Shown here: piece by piece, positions 32,527 to 45,060 of the stretch
Layout of the letters: each line of letters starts with the position of its first letter
How positions within the stretch are numbered: position 1 is the first letter of the stretch
Origin: Lumbricus rubellus
Taxonomy: Eukaryota; Annelida; Clitellata; Crassiclitellata; Lumbricidae
Length of the DNA stretch: 64,000 nt
Direction of reading: 5' to 3'
Assembly (NCBI GenBank): GCA_945859605.1
Contig: OX243822.1
Location: forward strand, 3,184,824 to 3,248,823
Notes under the pieces: generated by a model
Seen by the model: only the letters and a program-made list of their open reading frames with translations
Told to the model about the DNA's origin: nothing
Database searches by the model: none
Translations under genes and position numbers: made by a program

Positions 32527-35500
32527 ACATAAGCTGGTAACTGACAATACATGGGCGGCCAAGGTAGGGTCGCGGGATTCCTTATAGCGCCGGAGCTATG
32601 GCCGATAGAAATTCGCGGTATATGCGAGTCGTCCGGTAAGTCGTTTCGCTACAAATTTGCCATGAGGCGTTAAGCGGTCAAAATTCACGGTGAAAAGTTT
32701 CACCTACGGAAGACCGATTCGTGTTTTATAGCCAAAGTATAGTGTGCAAGCAGCAACTTTTGACTTTGGGCGCATATGAAATTGGCGCGGATAATGGTAT
32801 CGAATTTCTGAATACACCGTTCGAAAGATAAGTTATCGGGCTGCCGAATTGCCGTTGAGAGCTAAGCGATAACTGTATCCGATCGAAAGATATGAATTTT
32901 ATTCGAATTACGGTCGAATTTACGTGCATTGGCAAATGACTGGATATAGAGAGCTACATCTATAAAAATCGTTAAAACATCGGTTGACTAAACCCTGCCA
33001 CACGCTGCTGTGCTTTATACGTCTAGAGGTACAGCAAGACAACACTCTGTGGATGATTCTGCATTTCTAGATACATATACGGTGCGCTGACGACCACTCA
33101 ATACCCTGGTATTCGACGTCGTTGACGGCCAAACGTATCCGGTGGCGTATAGATAGCTGCTAACCCGGCTCTTCTGCGTCATAGCTGTTTCGGTTAAGAG
33201 TTCGAGGGCAAAAACTGATACCGGTTCGATTATCCGCGGTCCCCGACCGTCGGAAGACCCGTTCCGTGGTGCATGTTAAAATATCAGTAGGGCAAGGGTT
33301 TGGGCTCCCTCCCTGCTCGATCAGACGTGTGTGACAGTTGCTTGGTGACCGGCTTTGGCCGTTGAAATCTCAATATACATACATATATCCGCGCTAACTC
33401 ATCATTCACTCGTCGGACGTCCCGGTCGCTGCGCTTCGGCACCGCACGGCCACGGACGCCGCGGGTAGGGCTCGTACGTGAATTGATACCGTGTTTCCGA
33501 TCGCTCGTTTTCAGAGCACGCTCGTTGTCGTCTGTATTCTGAATCCCCTCCAGCAGAAGGTGGATAGCTTCGACTGGAAGAGTCAACAGGTAGAACTGCC
33601 TCGGTGGTTCACGACCGATCGGGTCTTCGGTGGGCGACGCCTCGGCGCCAGTGGTCCGAGGACGGGGAGCAGCGGCCGCACTCGGGCTGCCCTCGGGGAG
33701 TAAACAATTCTGTACTCATCTGACGATTGATCGCTCCGAACGGATTCTCAGCCGTTGACTTCACTGTCGACAGTCAACTGATAATTTTCATTCGTGGTTT
33801 CAGAAAGAAGGTGCTACCCGCCTCGTTGAAAGCTTTGTTGGCGACGCCTCAGCGCCGGGTCTGAGGGAGCGCTCGCTCTCGGAGCGCCGTGTGAGTCTTT
33901 TTCCTCTTGTGTCAAACTTTGCCAGTAATCGTTCAGTTTCGGAGATCAAATTTGTAGTTCATTTGAAACACCGTTGGCTTCGCACTCGCGCCTCGGTCGG
34001 ACGGCTTCGGCACCCGCCCCGAGCGCGCGCGCTAGCACAGGTCTGTGAAGGCGACGCTGCAGCGCCTCGAGTCTGCAGGAGAGCACGTAAAAACATAAGA
34101 TACGAAATACAGAGTGACCCCGTCGTGTAGGCGGTCGGCCATACTCTGTCGGCCGCCGAGCCTCTTTATAGATATACATGCATAACAAAACGATTCTTTG
34201 ACTATTATATTATCTTTCCTTTACACTTTGGTCTGTCGTTCGGCCGGTAGCAGGGCCGTGTCGGGTGATCGCTAGCCATACCGGCGTGTTCGAGAGTTAA
34301 GGGTTGAGTCCACTCCGGCGCACGACGCGCGTGGTGAGTTTTCTGCACGGTGTGGAGAGTTCGTTCAGTGTCAGCTAGAGTCGGTGTTTCATCGTCGGCC
34401 GAGACCAAGCGGCCGACACCGGTATCCAGTGCATCTTGAGACGCTCGTCCTTCCGGGCGGGCGCCGCGCATCGTAAAACAAGGGTAGGCGCGCCGGGTCG
34501 GCCTAGCCCGTTACATTCCGTTGGTTCCCCTCTCAGGTCACTCAGATAATTCTGCCTTCCTGCTCGCGGCGAGAGGTCGGTGCAGTGACCGTTGAAATTA
34601 TCAGTGTTGGTTCGATAAAAGTGTGTTAACTTTGATTGACGATATCTCGGTCGGTTTTCGTCCGATCGGCGAGCGGCTAGTGTTGAACTACGCAGCGAGG
34701 ACCGCTGCTTGATCCACCTCACGGTACCGTTGAGTGCCCGTAGAACGGTTTTCGAGATATTTATGTTAGAAGGGAGGCCACCCGGTCTTTCCCCGCAATA
34801 TCATTTGATTCTGAATTTCAAGGCGCGCGTAGAGCCCCGCTCTCGCGTAACTTTGTCGTCTGTTGACCGATCCGCACGTTCTTGGTGTCAAACTGTGCAG
34901 GACGGGTGTGTGAGTGATAATATATCGAGAGCTTGACTGGTGCTCTCCTGGTTCATTTTGTACCTGGTGTCGAAGGTTCGCTGCGGTCTTTCCCCGGGCT
35001 ACGCCCCGCGCCCGCGATTCTTGACAGAGCGACGCGCGCGGTTCGTTTCCCGTGGTCCGATCAACGTGAAATTTGTCAGGGTGATCGACGGGCGCGTTCT
35101 GCCCATAGATTCATCGTCAGTTCATCCTCGTGAGTGTTGGTTCCTTCGGCGCGGGCTCGATTGAGTGCCTGCAGCTTCGCGCCGACTTCGAACGTGGCCT
35201 GAAACGAGCGGAGATAATATTGAGAGTAGGCATCGACGCTCTCTAGTGCCTTGTAACCTGTTCGTGTATTTGACGGGCGCGTTCTGCCCAGGAAATCCAT
35301 CGTGAGATAACTTGTCAGTAGGTGCGCCGCTGGAGGCCTTGGCCTGATCGGTATCGGCCCGGGAAGAGTGCCCCGAGGCTACGCGCCGTGGGTCTTAATT
35401 CATTCATAACTTTTAGACGGGGTGAGCTATCGACAAGCGCTTTTCACCACCGTGTTACCTGTTCCGAGCCGCATCTTTCCTCCCCTTAACGAGCAGGGAG

Positions 35501-36830
35501 CGAGAGAAGGGAAATATTGCCACAGGCCCTGTAAGGTTCGTTGTCGGCCTGGTATCTGAGGCGGACCGGCAACGAACGTATCGGTCGCAGCCAACCGATC
35601 CGTCGGGGTAGTTAACGGTCCTTGTAAGTCAGTTACCAGCCTCTAATCACGTTACCCTAAGTGCCCTAGGCGTTAGCTCAATTGCATTGCTAGGTCCCCG
35701 GCCTTTTAAGCGCCTGGGGTCGACCGATGCTGTTCTGAGCGACGTCGAGCGCGCGTCAGAGTGTTTCAGGCAAAGTTCGACCGCGTGAAGCGGGCTTGGT
35801 TACGGGCGAGAAGACGGGAGTTGAAGGAGGGAATTTGTGGACACCCTCGGAGTCGGTGCTTGGCCGTGTGAAGGTTCGTGGCCTACGGGCGGAAGGGTTG
35901 AGGGAAAGCGAATTTGAAGGTCCCTCTCGGTGGCGACAGTACAGCCGCATTCAGTGCATTGCCTACGGGCGTGAGAGACAGTGATCCATCGGAGAGCAAG
36001 CGGTCCGTCTTTTCTTTGAAGACCGTCTTCGCCTCCGTTCGTGAAACAAATTGACGGCGGTCGTCCGGATCTCCGGCCGCCGATCGATCGACACAGCGAC
36101 CTGGTCGTACTGGGCGTTGTAAAATTGATCCTGGTACCAGCTGGTTAGGTTGCCGTTTGCGAATCGACGCAGCGACCTAGTATATTGTCCGTGTTTTCCA
36201 TTCCCTGGTTTCGAAGTTGATAATGTCGTTTTGGCGCGGCTTGGGGCTCGGACCCCTCGAATGGCCGTGGTTTCGGGCGTTTTGGCCTGCGGAGGAAAGA
36301 CAGTCTTCAGTGATGCCCGTCGGTGGCACCAGTACACGAGCTGTGGCGTGTAATATGATACGACGGAGGTCTGAACGGTCGGGCAAACGAACGAAGAAGC
36401 CCGTGGCCGTGAAGGGGAGCTCCAAGCGAGGGTCGACTGCCCGGAGAGGAGCGAACCCTGATTTGAGCACAGGCGGCCATCCTGGCGCTCAGGTTGCTAC
36501 CCACCCGGTGGCCGCGGACGGGGCAGAGTCGGACTCCAACGCCTCCGAGCTCTATACCCTCTCACGAGCGACCGTTTCAGAGCCGTCTTGGCCGGATAGT
36601 GAAGGGAGTGACGGCGCCTTGGCGGCCCGTTACACGGAGAGCGTTCACCGGCGAGAGAGCGACTCGGGCGGCTCCGATCAATTTGAAGCAAGGGAGCGCG
36701 GCTCGAGTCGAGAGGCCCAGCTCGCGACCCCTCGTGCGTCGGTCGATGCGCCGGCGGCGAGGGGGCTTGTGCCGCTTGTGACGAGACGGGTAGGTCCGCC
36801 ACACAATCCCCCTTAAAGAAGCGCTATACA
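32527..36830 (+). mobile_element. 4.3-kb GC-rich insertion, unit 2 only, LINE-like
   Basis: Composition changes sharply from AT-rich flanks to CG-rich DNA. Imperfect direct repeats AATTTTCGAATATGAA (32511) and AATTCTCGAATGAA (36831) could be a target duplication. The 3' end AAGAAGCGCTATACAAAT resembles the LINE/SINE tail at 36960-36980 (AAGAAGCGCTTTATAAATG). Internal partial direct repeats include GACGGGCGCGTTCTGCCCA (near 35088 and 35272) and GGCGACGC(C/T)(T/G)C(A/G)GCGCC-like blocks about 208 bp apart (33631, 33839, 34048). I read it as a long LINE-type 5' region with the start of an ORF joined to a 3' tail, lacking reverse transcriptase. This is inference. Confidence 0.55.
36223..36816 (+). 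CDS. Hypothetical basic/Ser-rich protein, 197 aa, in the GC-rich insertion
   Basis: First ATG at 36223. A second in-frame ATG at 36313 (MPVGGTSTRAVACN) is equally possible. The product is hydrophilic: a basic patch RRRSERSGKRTKKP, then Ser/Asp/Glu-rich segments (ESDSNASELY, RRESDSGGSDQ), no membrane segment and no zinc finger. It stops just before the element's 3' tail. Position and composition suit the N-terminus of a LINE ORF1, but I recognise no family and the frame could be chance in GC-rich DNA. Confidence 0.35.
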   Translation: MSFWRGLGLGPLEWPWFRAFWPAEERQSSVMPVGGTSTRAVACNMIRRRSERSGKRTKKPVAVKGSSKRGSTARRGANPDLSTGGHPGAQVATHPVAADGAESDSNASELYTLSRATVSEPSWPDSEGSDGALAARYTESVHRRESDSGGSDQFEARERGSSREAQLATPRASVDAPAARGLVPLVTRRVGPPHNPP

Positions 36831-36854
36831 AATTCTCGAATGAACACAATATAT

Positions 36855-36990
36855 TCCCCATCAGTTCGCTCTGCCATCCTCTCTGGTAGTGTATCCTCGT
36901 CTTAGAACTTGCCGTTTTTGTCGGGGTTGAACGCACTGGGAGCGCTTCTGAAAGTCTCTTGCTGCAAGAAGCGCTTTATAAATGGTCAGA
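36855..36990 (+). mobile_element. LINE 3' tail fragment with (GATAA)n-like end
   Basis: CTCTGGTAGTGTATC, GGGTTGAACGCACTGGGAGC and AAGAAGCGCTTTATAAATG, then AGATAAAATAAGATAA. A sister fragment lies at 39548-39662. Not in unit 1 at this site. Confidence 0.65.
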
Positions 36991-37030
36991 TAAAATAAGA
37001 TAATGCAATACGAACATACATCAACACTAC

Positions 37031-37094
37031 TACAATCAATCAATCAAAATTTATATAGCGCCCTTTCAAGTTACCTACTCAGAGGCGCTCCCGG
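37031..37094 (-). mobile_element. LINE 3' end (antisense), unit 2 copy of 6272-6335
   Basis: TATATAGCGCCCTTTCAAG, then CTACTCAGAGGCGCTCCCG after a CAATCAATCAATC tail. Confidence 0.85.
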
Positions 37095-37114
37095 CAGAGA
37101 TCAAGTGAAAAACC

Positions 37115-37437
37115 AGATACAATACAACACAAAACAAATACAACACAACACAATACAATACAACACAACACAACACAATACAAACAACACAATACAACAC
37201 AACACAATACAATACAATACAAACAATACAATACTATACAATACAACACAACACAGTTCAACACAACACCACACAATACAACACAACACAAACAACACAA
37301 TACAAAAACACCAAAACAACTCAATACAAAACAACACAACACAATAAAATACAACACAATACAACACAATACAATACAATACAACACAATATACAAAACA
37401 CCAAAACAACACAACACAATACAACACAATACAATAC
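37115..37437. repeat. Pentanucleotide array (ACAAT/ACAAC)n, unit 2
   Basis: Same position beside the exon 7 donor as in unit 1, but with different unit order and AAACACCAAAACAAC interruptions. Confidence 0.9.
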
Positions 37438-38362
37438 CTGAACGAGCAGCAGGCGAGTCGTGAGCGTTCGCTCGTGAGTCGGTCCTCCGATCTTGATCGC
37501 AAGATTGATGATCGTCATGTTCGTGCATTCGATGAAGTCACCGTCCTTGTCCTTCGACTCGCGATACGTGACGAGTCGGAGGAGGACGAAAAGTCGGAGG
37601 ACAATCCAACCGAGGACGGAGAGATCGGAGGGACGGAAGCGAGCGAAACTCTGCTCGAGTTTATCCGTTTCAGGATTGTATCTGATGAAAATGAAGAATT
37701 GGGTGTGGTGAGATTATATATGGTAAGATATGGTATATGGTAAGATATGTATATGGTAAGATATGGTATATGGCAAGATTAGGTATGACAAGAAGCAAGG
37801 CAAGATTAGGTGTATGGCAAGATAAGGTATGGCAAGATTAGGTATGGTAAGATTAGGTGTGGTAAGATAAGGTATGGTAAGATTAGGTATGGCAAGATTA
37901 AGTATATGGCAAGATGAGGCATATCAAGATGAGATATGGAAAAATAAGGTATGGTAAGGTATAAGATATGGCAAAATGAGATCATAGCAAGATAATGTAT
38001 GGCAAGATAAGGTTGACCGATTGATTGGCTGATTGTAAGGTAGATAAGATTGATTGATTGATATTAAGAATAGGAAAGGAACATGAAGCAGAACTTTGAC
38101 CTTGACGTCTCTCTCACCTTGGTAGTCGATGTCTTGGACACGGAATGAATCGGAAGAGTTGTGGTACGGAGAAGACGAAGTTGAAGACTTGTGGGATGAA
38201 AAAGAGTAACATCGTTTTGCTGAAATGACCGAGAATCGCAACAACAGCGAAAGTCATTCCAGCGAAGTAACAGAAAGTATCGCCGACGAAGACACGAGCC
38301 GGATATCTGCGTGAAAACAGAAAAGAATGCAAATAACAAAAGATGAGTTTATCTATGATAAC

Positions 38363-38396
<34 letters not shown>

Positions 38397-41300
38397 ATTA
38401 TCAATCTTTTATTAAACAAAACTTTTTACAAGAAACAGCACAAGAAGTTTTTGTTAATATTTATTAATATTATTATTATTTATTATTATTATCATTATTA
38501 ATATTATTATTATTGTTATTATTATTATTATTATTATTAATTATTATTAAATAAACTTGTAACGTGCGCAAGGTCACACCGAGTTGTGAATCTGAGGCGT
38601 GGATAGTCAGCCGCCAGAAGAAGATGCAGTCAGAGATCCATGTGCTTGAAAGCCAAAGATAACTACCAATGATGTATCCCGTGGAGTGCGGTGGTGTAGC
38701 GGTGGGTTTGGTGCCTTGGGCTGGAAGGTTGCAGGTTCGAATCCACTTCAAGCCGCCGCGTAAAGACCCTGAGCAGTGAGCACGTCCTTCACTCGCAATT
38801 ATTGCTCATGCGCTTTGGCATGAAACTCGATGTGGTGTCCTCGCTGTTGCAGTAGGCGGGAGCGCCTCTGAGTAGAAATCTTCAAGGGGCGCAATAACAG
38901 GTGCTCAAAAATAAATACATATGAATTCTCTACCAAACTATATTGTGTAAATTTAACCATTCTGTATTCGGCTACTTTATCATGTATATTTCATGTTACT
39001 TTACCAATTATACTTCAAGATACTTTAAAACCATTCATATATTATGTTATTTTACCATACCGTATTCTATGTTTTGACTGTGTAAACACATCTCAGTTTC
39101 ACATTTCTGTCTGACCTTGTTCATAATAGTAATAATAGCAATAACAATAATAATAATAATAGTAAAATATTGTAAAACATGAAACTGGATTCAGTTGAAT
39201 AAACTGCTCACTGGTTGTAGTAGAAGAGAGCGAGAGAGACGCCAACGAACGGCATAAGAAAGTACAGCGAGAAGATATGAGCGCTTGAAAATTCACCTGA
39301 AATGTAAAAAAACATCGTCACATTACATACATACGCATACACCTAAAATAATAATAGAACAATATGAAAAAATGTTACATCTACAACAAATGTTGTTTAA
39401 AAATTTATTTACAAATAATTAATTTAAAAATTACTGAAAGACGCATCTAGCATTCAAACCAAATGAATTGTTTTTCTTCAACAGTCTCTCATCCTTTAAA
39501 TCAAATCCAGATCATTTGCCTGCATTGGTCCCTCCCTATAGAATCAAGTTCACTCTGCCATCCTTTCTGGTAGTGTATCTTTGTCTTTCTCTCGTCTAAA
39601 AACTTGCCTTTTTTCTTGGGGTTGAAAGGCTCTTGCTGCGCTTTATAAATGATAAGATAAGATCCTTTAAAGCTAATTTAAGGGTAATTTAAAGGTAATT
39701 TATTTTCCATCAGAGTTTGTCATCCTGAGAGGGTCTCCGAATAGGTGCCACATAAATCTGTGTTATTGTATAATTAAAAATCATGGAATAATAATGTATT
39801 TTGACACGAAAAAGAACTAAAAACCTGGACTGACCGTTTAGTTCGACGATGTTGAAGACGATAACGGAGACGGCGATGACGAGACTTTGTCCGACTTCAA
39901 TTCCATTGATACCAGCGACGATGTTGATCGCGTTCGTACAGAAGACAGCCAACATTCCCATGTACAGGTAGTACAACCAACCTTTGTACACACATGGAAT
40001 CAATCAGTCAATCAAACAAACCATTAATCAATCAATCAAACAACCATTCAGTCAATCAATCAATCAATCAGGCAATCAACAGTTGATTAATTGATTAAAT
40101 TTGATTAATTTTGGTCTACACTACGTAAAGCCTGATGAATTGCCAAAAAGTGCAGGACTCACTGACTTACTTTTTAGTATTTCTGCACAAAAACGTCATC
40201 GAAATGCTTGAGTCAGCATTTACCTCAAATAATCACTTAATTTTCCACTCAAAAGTTAATGTGAAAATTGTTCTATTAAAATTTGCAGTGTGTAGTTTCC
40301 AGCAAATAAGAGATCAGAATTGGTGATGGGACGTGCTGGTGTAGTGGATATGTTCATTGCCTTGCAACTGAATGGTTTCCGGTTCGAATCCACCTCAAGT
40401 CGTCGCTTAGGGACCTTGGGCAAGTCCTTCACTCGCAATTGCTCAGAGCATCTGCATGAAACTCTGATACAGTGTCAGCGCTGTAGTCAGGAGCACCTCT
40501 CAGTAGAGAGCTTGAAGGGTCGCTATTACAGGTGCGCATACAAACAAATACTTTGCTGCAAAAGCCAATCAATCAACGAACCAGTCAATCAACCAATCAA
40601 TCAATTGAAATTCATACAGCATCACTTCAAGCCCTCTCCTCGTATACGCGTTCCAACCAAGATAATCAAACATCTGGCGCCATCTAACCAACAACATGAC
40701 AACACAAAACAAGCGCATCCTCCTCACCAACATTAATGCTGTATCCAAGCAACGACCTCAGCGGTAGTGGCACGATGATGTAGGTCAGGTCGAAGGTGAC
40801 GAGGTAAACCATGAGCAGCGGAAGAGAGGCGATCGTCGGTAGGAGAAGTTTGTGTCGCCATTTCAAGTCGAAAACGTCGTCGGCGAATCCGAGGAAAATC
40901 ATGCAACAGATCGAGAGCAAGGCAGCGAGAAATTCGACGTACTGTGGGAAAGAAAGGGTTAAATGTTACATGTATATTAGGGTTTTGGATAATAATAGTA
41001 ATAACATTTCATGATATTTGACATAATATAATATTATTATTATTACTATTATTACCTGAATTATTATTAACTGGGTCTGCTTCCTGTGGTTCTTGCTGAA
41101 ACATTGTTTTTATTAAACTCAAAACTGTCCTTTTTGCCGTGCTAGAGTAGGGCAAGAAATTCAACGTACTGTGGAAAAGAAAGGGTTAAAGATTACATGT
41201 ATATATTGGAGAATCGGAAGAAAAAAATAGTTATAATATTTTATTATACAACTATATGAATACAATACTATTATTTTTACTATAATTATTACTATTGTTA

Positions 41301-42772
41301 CCAGAATCTAATCTACAATATATACTATCCCCTAAACATATATACTGGAGATTCAGATAAAATAATAGTTAAAATATTTTATTATACAACAATATGATAC
41401 ATTATTATTATTATTATTACTATGATTTTTACTACTGTTACCTGAATCTGATATAAAATATGTGCTATCCCCAAACATATATATTGGAGAATCCCATAAA
41501 ATAATAGTTATAATATTTTATTATACAACTATATGATACAATGCTATTATTATTACTATGATTATTACTATTATTACAAGAATCTAATCTAAAATATATA
41601 CTATCCACAATGGTCAATGAAGCTTTTTTTACTCGACTCAAAACTAATTTTTGCCACGCTGGAGTTGCAAGCACTCCTGAGTAGCGTCCTTGAAGTGGCA
41701 CTATAGATATAAGTTCATGATGGAATGAATAAGTATTATTATCATTTTTACTGTGAGTAAAGAACCCGCTAAAAGTCCCGAAAAACTGTAGCCATCTCCG
41801 AGGAGAAGTATTAAACCCACGTTACATAGCGAGTACTCTAACCAACTGAATACCATGTCCTATCCAATAATATGCTACATCATAAAATCTGATGCAATCA
41901 TTTATAAGGTTGGTAATGTCATTAAAACTAAAAATTAATTTTTAAAACCTAAAGAAAAATATAAGTTCATTAAACACATGATTTACCTCGTGAAACGGAA
42001 AATTCGCTGTCCCTCTCACGGCGAAGTACTCGATAAAAGGAATTGGTATAAAAATGAACATGACGATGAGAAACACCGTTGCGGAGACAACACCCTGTGA
42101 CTCTGGGCTACAAGACAATCACCATCAAATCTATACAACAGGGTGTTGTTTTGCTAGCAGAACATTGTTTGCTAGCAACAAAAAGTTTCTACTTGTTAAC
42201 ATGATAGTTTTGCTGGAGAGGCAAAAACCCAATGGCCACGGTTAAACTATGTAGAAAGAGTTCGAAAAATGCAAAACTGTGAGTTCAGAAAATGGATAAT
42301 TTTCATAAATTTTATAAATGCAAAATTTTAAAAAATTTAAGAATATCTCAGGACCCTATCTCGCTTTATGAAAGACTATCGATACGGCGAATGTGCAGCA
42401 ATAATGGGATTTTAAAGGTTTCACTGGAATTCGTAGGCTCTCCATCGTAATCGTAATCTCCAAATGTCTAAAGCGCTACTAAAAACCCAAGCGCGGGGCA
42501 CCAGCTTATTCACGAGCGCTCATGATGTACAGCATATAAGTCGCCAAAACACTATCAAATCGAGGCAACCTAATTTCAATGGAATTTCAGAATCACAAAG
42601 AAACGACTAACATCTTCTTGTCTTTCGATGTTTTCGACATATCGATGCCGAACAGGTTGGCCTTTAGAAACATTGGGCTGAGGCTGGGTATCAGTTGACC
42701 CGTAAGGAACATGCCACCCACCGACAGCAGAAAGTTTGCAATAAGTGGCACTGAAATTCCTGAGATCTCCAT
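37438..42772 (-). CDS. DPAGT1: UDP-GlcNAc:dolichyl-phosphate GlcNAc-1-phosphotransferase, unit 2 copy (3' exon missing)
   Basis: Exons 42772-42612, 42107-41987, 40941-40728, 39981-39835, 39296-39212, 38306-38118 and 37681-37438. Each has exactly the length of its unit 1 partner, with GT-AG borders and 387 in-frame codons. FADD, NAIN, GDTF and PRHR are all kept. Exon 1 differs from unit 1 at four bases, all silent; the exon 1 donor is GTTAGT here and GTTTGT in unit 1. The last exon (about 20 residues in the human protein) was not found in 29556-37430, where the unit 2-only insertions lie. Introns differ by an extra SINE (40327-40540), a tripled block (41205-41625) and a TTA array. Nothing suggests the protein is inactive apart from the unseen C-terminus. 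Confidence 0.95.
37690..38010. repeat. Intronic minisatellite (GGTATGGCAAGATTA)n, unit 2
   Basis: Same family and place as 6968-7384, with TATATGGTAAGATATGG variants and no palindrome. Confidence 0.9.
38362..38551. repeat. (TTA)n array, unit 2 only
   Basis: Two ATTATTATT blocks separated by about 50 bases in DPAGT1 intron 5. Unit 1 has no equivalent. Confidence 0.9.
38681..38905 (+). mobile_element. SINE in DPAGT1 intron 5, unit 2 copy
   Basis: Same insertion as 7757-7980. B box GGTTCGAATCC is retained, and the tail ends GGGGCGCAATAACAGG. Confidence 0.9.
39548..39662 (+). mobile_element. LINE 3' tail fragment
   Basis: TCTGGTAGTGTATC, TTGGGGTTGAAAGGC and GCGCTTTATAAATGATAAG. Sister of 36855-36990. 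Confidence 0.6.
40327..40540 (+). mobile_element. SINE in DPAGT1 intron 3, present only in unit 2
   Basis: Head GGACGTGCTGGTGTAGTGG, B box GGTTCGAATCC, core GGGACCTTGGGCAAGTCC, tail CAGGAGCACCTCTCAGTAG. Unit 1 has uninterrupted matching flanks (about 9325-9370), so the units differ by presence or absence of the SINE. Confidence 0.9.
41205..41625. repeat. Three tandem copies of a roughly 130-bp block, unit 2
   Basis: Each block has ATATATTGGAGA(A/T)TC, AAAATAATAGTTATAATAT and GTTACC(A/T)GAATCTAATCT. Unit 1 has a single block (about 9830-10090). Confidence 0.8.
41626..41710 (+). mobile_element. LINE 3' end fragment (family 2), unit 2
   Basis: ACTCGACTCAAAACTAATT, GCCACGCTGGAGTTGC and AGTGGCACTATAGATATAAG. 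Partner of 10121-10203. A further partial copy lies at about 41083-41160. Confidence 0.55.
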
Positions 42773-44249
42773 TTTCGCCACGCGATTTATTTCTATAATA
42801 ATTCCTAATTTACAAATTATAGTCTGAGAAGAGAATAAAAAGCAACTTTGCAACGTTCCCTCATGTCAACAAGAACTTGTACGGATGACGACACCGGATG
42901 CTGAGCTGGTTCCCTAGTCATCATTGCTGCGTCGTCTCAAATTAATTAGCGCATTTCAATCATTTTTCTCGCTCTCTGAAGGCCGATCGGAACAATTTAT
43001 TTCATATTGACTTTTTAGAAGTCAAATGAATGCCATTTTGAAGGACATTTGGGTGCATGTGAGAATGGACAACAATCTGCGCATAGATTAGCCAATGTGG
43101 CTTTATCTGTTAGCCTAATCGAGTTTGCTGAGAATTCGGCAATTAGGCCTAGGCCTAATCTGGCGCGTAATTGACGATAGAACATAAGGCGGACATTGAA
43201 CCTTAAAAGGCGTGTTTTCAGCTGTACGCTTGAACCTCCATACGGATCACTTGTAGGCCTATTCATGTTTAACGGCACTGCCATATCAAATCAATCAATC
43301 AATCAATCACATAAATTTATATAGCGCCTCTTCAAGATCTCTACTCAGAGGCGCTCAAAGATGATTAGTGTCGCCCTCCTCCTTTATCCATGCTGGGACT
43401 GGCAGAGAACAACTGGACTGGCGAAGTTCGATACGGATCGCGTACGCCGCATCTATAATTATAGTCTATGCCTATAATAGCCGCGCGTGTTCGTCTCGGT
43501 AAAGAACGAGCGATCATTTGAGTGACCTCTAAGTCAACAAATCCACCGACTGACACGTGACGAATACATCCTCTTCTAACGACTACACATGCAAGTAACT
43601 CGATAGAACATCCGGTCTTGCGTCATCGGCTAGCAGAGCGAGAATGCTGGGGGTGGGGGGGGGGGGCGTCAGCGTGTTTCGTGAGCCTAGGCTTGGCATC
43701 AGTCTGTTTCCGCTCTATAGATACCCATTACCCAATGGATGCATCTTGGTCGTGCAGAGACTCGCAATTATAGCCATGCCATCTGTCGATTATTTTGTCT
43801 AACGGAAATCAGTTGGTTGGGTTCTACGTTTGTGCGTGGCCGCGTGGGACCGCCATTGGCGATTCTTTTCTAGTTTAATATAATATGATCATGCGCTAAG
43901 TATGTTATTATTACCTGATGCAACATAATTGACTATTACAGTTGCAAGTGACATTTAGCAGCAATTAGGCAGGGAAGGCGATTTTTGCGAGATGAATATG
44001 AAAAGCGCTATATAGGCCTAACGTGTTCTGATTATAATGAAAAAATATTATGTCATACACACATACATGCTGCATACATGCATGCAAATTGCACGCGTAC
44101 GTACACACATATACGTCTGACAATATGTATGCTTTATTGTGGGCAACTCTGCGGTCAGTCGAGTAGTGCAATCAAACAGTTTCCTCGCTGAAGGATAGAC
44201 CTAGGCCTACTGGTATCTCGTGAACGGAACATTTTAGTGCTGTGGGGCG
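42773..44249. promoter_or_regulatory. Head-to-head spacer between DPAGT1 and GPCR-A, unit 2
   Basis: Counterpart of 11162-12735. Nearly identical from 42900 to 43570. It then diverges by small indels, a poly-G run at 43649-43669 and a contracted CATA array. Confidence 0.5.
43287..43360 (-). mobile_element. LINE 3' end (antisense) with (CAAT)n tail, unit 2
   Basis: Same insertion as 11676-11757, with fewer CAAT units. Confidence 0.85.
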
Positions 44250-44574
44250 ATGTCGCTTTTTCCAAATCTGTTGGCTATGACTGTTGGTGGAAGCACAGTG
44301 TCCCCTAGCAACGAGTCAATTCAGGTAAGCCCTGATCACAGTAACACTGGTCAGCAAGGAGAAGGTGTTCCGGTCATCGGACTGCCCGGTCCACTGTTCA
44401 TGGTCATCCACGTCAGCTCTGGTCACCCTGTCGGTGTCCATTGTGGTCACTTCCTGCCTCCTCGGCTACCTCTGCTGCTGTAAAGAATCGACATGCAGTG
44501 ATGGAAGAAGGACGGTCCAAAAGGATGTGGCGACTGCAGCAGGTGCAAGAGTGCTGAGAAAGGCCTGGACAGGG

Positions 44575-45060
44575 AAGAGAGTGGAAGAAGAAGAAGGAAA
44601 AAGACGAAGAAAAGACGAGGGAGAAGTAGGAGAGGGTGTAGGAGGAGCAGGAGGGAGAGAAGGAGATGAAGTCGAAAGTAGAGTAGGAAAAAGAGAAAGA
44701 GAAGAAGAAGGAGCATGTGTAAAAAGAAGAGAAGGAGAATTAGGAGGCAGGGTAGAAGGAAGAGATAGTGAAGATGGAAAAGGGGAAGGAGGAGAAAGAA
44801 GAGAGAGAAAAGAAAGAGGAATTGTAAGAGGTGAAAAAAGAGGCGAAGCAGAAGGTGGTAGAGGAGGGAAAATGGAAGGAGAAGAAGGAGAGGAACACAC
44901 AGGAGAACGTGAAGAAAACGCAAATCAAGAAACAGCTAGATATGGACGAAACGCTGGAGACGGATACAGAGGAAGAGCTCGACAACAAGACGAGGTAAGA
45001 ATTGTAAAGGCTGCATTGAAAAGACATCCTATAGATAGGGCAGATGTAAAAACGGCCAGT
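44575..45060 (+). repeat. Polypurine tract in GPCR-A exon 1, unit 2
   Basis: GA-rich run matching 13060-13560 with many small indels, all in multiples that keep the downstream frame open from 44365 to 45567. Confidence 0.8.

Noticed and set aside
32527..36830. Ribosomal DNA or its spacer
   Set aside because: Despite the GC richness I see no conserved 18S, 5.8S or 28S core segment.
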